A stretch of 64,000 nt of DNA, from assembly GCF_006636205.1 (NCBI RefSeq), contig NZ_VIGB01000003.1, positions 3,958,501-4,022,500 on the forward strand. Reading direction: 5' to 3'. The stretch comes from Kitasatospora acidiphila (lineage in GTDB: Bacteria > Actinomycetota > Actinomycetes > Streptomycetales > Streptomycetaceae). A program made the translations under genes and the position numbers. Positions 61,877-64,000 of the stretch are shown here, piece after piece (position 1 is the first letter of the stretch; each line of letters begins with the position of its first letter). A model generated the notes under the pieces. That model was given only the letters and a program-made list of their open reading frames with translations. It was not told where the DNA came from and did no database searches.

Positions 61877-62031
61877 GGGAAGCAGCTCCTCGGACGGAGG
61901 GACCGGTCGGATTGTGACCGAGTGCTCACAGATCGTCGCAGAACGGAAGGCACGCCCGAGCCCCCGCGCCACCGGTACGACCACGGTCCCACGGACGGGT
62001 GAATGAAGAAACGTATCGGCGCCGGGCCGCT

Positions 62032-63219
62032 TCACTCGTCCGGGGGCTTCGGTTGGGACTGGCGTCCGACCCGGGCCACCCAGGCCGCCGGGTCCTGGAT
62101 CTCCTCCCTGGTCGGCAGGGTGTTCGGGGAGGTCCACACCCGGTTGAAGCCGTCCATCCCGATCCGGTCCAGCACCCCGCGCACGAAGACCGCGCCGTCC
62201 TGGTACTGGCGCAGCTTGGCGTCCATCCCGAGCAGCTTGCGCAGCATCAGGTCCAGCCGTCCGGCGCCGCGGTCCCGGCGGCGCTGGAACTTCTCCCGGA
62301 TCTCCCCGACGCTGGGCACCACGGACGGCCCGACGCCGTCCATCACCACGTCGGCGTGCCCCTCCAGCAGCGACATCACCGCGGTCAGCCGGGCCAGGAT
62401 CTCCCGCTGCCGGGGCGTCTGCACCACCTCCAGCAGGCCGCCCGCGCCACTGGTCGGCCGCTCCCCCGGGGCCAGCGCCTCACGCAGCCGCTCCAGCAGT
62501 GCGACCGGCTCGACATCCGTCTCGGCGAGGAACGACTGCACCTCGGACTGCACGTGGTCACGCAGCCAGGGCACCGCGCTGAACTGGGTGCGGTGGGTCT
62601 CCTCGTGCAGGCAGACCCAGAGCCGGAAGTCGTGCGGATCGACGTCCAGCTCCCGCTCCACCTGGACGATGTTCGGCGCCACCAGCAGCAGCCGGCCCGG
62701 CGCGGCGCCGATCGGCTCCGGGCTGCCGGTCCGGGGCCGGTCGAACAGGCCGGCCGGGCTGTCCGGGGCGACCACCGGGGGCTCCGCGTCGGCGAAGGTC
62801 TCGTACTGGCCCAGCACCTTGCCGGAGAGCAGCGCCAGCACCGCGCCCAGCTCCACGGCGGTGACCTTCTCGCCGACCGCGCCGAGCACCGCGCCGCCCG
62901 GGGTCTCGGCCCGGCGGGCCGCCAGCCTGCGGGTCAGCGGGCCGATCACGGCCCGGAAACCGGCCACGTTCGCCCGCACCCAGCCGGGGCGGTCCACCAC
63001 CAGCACCTGGGCCGCGCCCCGGCTCCCGAGCCGCTCGGGGCTCATCCCGGTGTACTCCCGCACCGCGCCCTCGGCGGTCCGGGCGTGCCCGCGCAGCTCG
63101 GCCACCACCGCGGCAGCCTCCGCCCGGGTGACCACCGGGCCCGGGCGGGCCAGCCGGGTCGCGGTCGCGACCGCGAGATTCCAGTCGACCATGTCCGCAC
63201 CGCCGCTCGCGCTCGTCAT
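62032..63219 (-). CDS. zinc-dependent metalloprotease (DUF2342)
   Basis: A 395-residue protein of the DUF2342/coenzyme F420 biosynthesis-associated metalloprotease family. The zinc signature is HEETH in CLHEETHRTQF (about residues 205-209), with a downstream EGHADVVMDG that supplies the third ligand. It has no signal peptide. The substrate is unknown. It sits between dacB and tilS, as in other streptomycetes. Confidence 0.88.
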   Translation of the reverse strand: MTSASGGADMVDWNLAVATATRLARPGPVVTRAEAAAVVAELRGHARTAEGAVREYTGMSPERLGSRGAAQVLVVDRPGWVRANVAGFRAVIGPLTRRLAARRAETPGGAVLGAVGEKVTAVELGAVLALLSGKVLGQYETFADAEPPVVAPDSPAGLFDRPRTGSPEPIGAAPGRLLLVAPNIVQVERELDVDPHDFRLWVCLHEETHRTQFSAVPWLRDHVQSEVQSFLAETDVEPVALLERLREALAPGERPTSGAGGLLEVVQTPRQREILARLTAVMSLLEGHADVVMDGVGPSVVPSVGEIREKFQRRRDRGAGRLDLMLRKLLGMDAKLRQYQDGAVFVRGVLDRIGMDGFNRVWTSPNTLPTREEIQDPAAWVARVGRQSQPKPPDE

Positions 63220-63278
63220 GCCCTCACGGTACGTGCTGCACCGCCGTGGCGGCAGCGCCGGGAAGCATTCCTACGGAT

Positions 63279-64000
63279 TCAGTGGCAGCCGCAGGCGGCG
63301 AGCTTGACGACGATCCGGTCCATCGCGGTGTGGGCGGCGCCCGCGTCGTCGGCGCCCTTGGACATCAGCGCGAAGGCCAGCACCCGTCCGTCCGCGTCCA
63401 CCACGGTGCCGGCCAGGGTGCTCACGCCGGACAGCGAACCGGTCTTGGCCCGCACGATGCCGGCGCCGTCGGCGGTGCCCTGGTCGGCGGTGTAGCGCGA
63501 GCGAAGGGTGCCGGTGAAGCCGGCGATCGGCATGCCGGTGAGCGCCGGGCGCAGCCGCGGGTGGTCCGGCGAGGCGGCCAGCGCCACCAGCTCGGCCAGC
63601 GCCGCCGCCGGGATGGTGTTCCTGGAGTTCATGCCACTGCCGTCGAACAGCTGCACGCCCTGGGTCGGCACGCCCAGCTTGGTCAGCTCGGCGAGGGTCG
63701 CGGCGCCGGCCCCCTCGTAGCCGGCCGGCTGGTGCGAGGCCAGCGCCACCTGCCGGCCGATCGCCTCGGCCAGCGTGTTGTCGGAGTTGGTCAGGGCCCG
63801 CTCGATCAGCCGAACGACGGTCGGCGACTGCACCTGGCCGAGCACGGTGGCGCCGGTCTGGGCCTGCTCCTCCTTGGGCTTGTCGGCCACCTTGACGCCC
63901 TGGGTGGCGAGCAGCGCGGTGAACTCGGCGACCGCCTGCCCGGTCGGGTCCTCCACCCGCCCCGGGGCGTCGACGTCGTCGGTGGCGGTGATCCGGCCCT
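63279..64000 (-). CDS. dacB: D-Ala-D-Ala carboxypeptidase (PBP4 class), 5' end outside window
   Basis: The C-terminal 240 residues of a class C penicillin-binding protein that trims or cuts peptidoglycan peptides. The SxN motif is in DGSGMNSRN and the KTG motif in VRAKTGSLSGVS; the SxxK motif lies upstream of the window. The protein ends with LAACGCH. It is followed by the zinc metalloprotease gene. Confidence 0.92.
   Translation of the reverse strand, partial: GRITATDDVDAPGRVEDPTGQAVAEFTALLATQGVKVADKPKEEQAQTGATVLGQVQSPTVVRLIERALTNSDNTLAEAIGRQVALASHQPAGYEGAGAATLAELTKLGVPTQGVQLFDGSGMNSRNTIPAAALAELVALAASPDHPRLRPALTGMPIAGFTGTLRSRYTADQGTADGAGIVRAKTGSLSGVSTLAGTVVDADGRVLAFALMSKGADDAGAAHTAMDRIVVKLAACGCH

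Overview
The window is high-GC chromosomal DNA from a filamentous actinomycete of the family Streptomycetaceae (Streptomyces or Kitasatospora). The evidence is the GC-saturated third codon positions, frequent GTG starts, start codons placed directly behind TANNNT boxes, futalosine-pathway menaquinone genes, CIRCE-controlled groEL2, DasR-type operators at GlcNAc genes, and many actinobacterial DUF families (DUF2530, DUF3027, DUF2771, DUF3180, DUF3263). No rRNA, tRNA, CRISPR array, prophage or insertion sequence was seen. Most of the window is core chromosome; the most accessory-looking parts are the left end (lectin, VapBC) and a short stretch at 24.9-26.2 kb.

Layout. 0-3.3 kb: 3' part of a large B-lectin repeat protein and a VapBC toxin-antitoxin pair. 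3.3-8.3 kb: purine permease, DUF2530 membrane protein, CtpE-like P-type ATPase, flavodoxin-fold oxidoreductase. 8.3-16.9 kb: Hsp90/sacsin-type ATPase, DUF3027, MFS transporter, DUF2771, and mqnB-mqnD for menaquinone. 16.9-21.4 kb: cold-shock protein, HAD phosphatase, siderophore-type binding lipoprotein, methyltransferase, membrane protein. 21.6-30.6 kb: helicase-associated WYL protein, PgeF-like protein, a chimeric broken acetyltransferase, XPB helicase and a HelD-type RNA-polymerase helicase. 30.7-36.3 kb: cutC, groEL2 with two CIRCE operators, a second cold-shock gene, and a SAM-riboswitch-controlled pair made of a threonine-synthase-like enzyme and a sulfur carrier. 36.5-40.2 kb: gpgS, otsA, otsB. 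40.2-44.3 kb: DeoR regulator, SIS isomerase, nagK and nagA for amino-sugar use. 44.4-49.2 kb: CBM-type membrane protein, CdgB-like diguanylate cyclase, flavin reductase, ArfB. 49.2-64 kb: folate genes (folK, folB, folP, folE), a phosphatidylglycerol lysyltransferase-like protein, ftsH, hpt, tilS, a zinc metalloprotease and the end of dacB.

The most notable system is at 34.6-36.3 kb. A gene that would normally be called thrC lies behind a complete SAM-I riboswitch and is followed by a MoaD/ThiS/CysO-like carrier. This fits the recently described Streptomyces MetM-MetO route, in which O-phosphohomoserine and a protein thiocarboxylate give homocysteine. The second main point is technical. Ten single-base reading-frame breaks interrupt seven genes, including core ones (mqnB, nagK), and nearly all are repaired by adding one base in a short G/C run. 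This looks like consensus error rather than gene decay, and gene models here should be read with that in mind.
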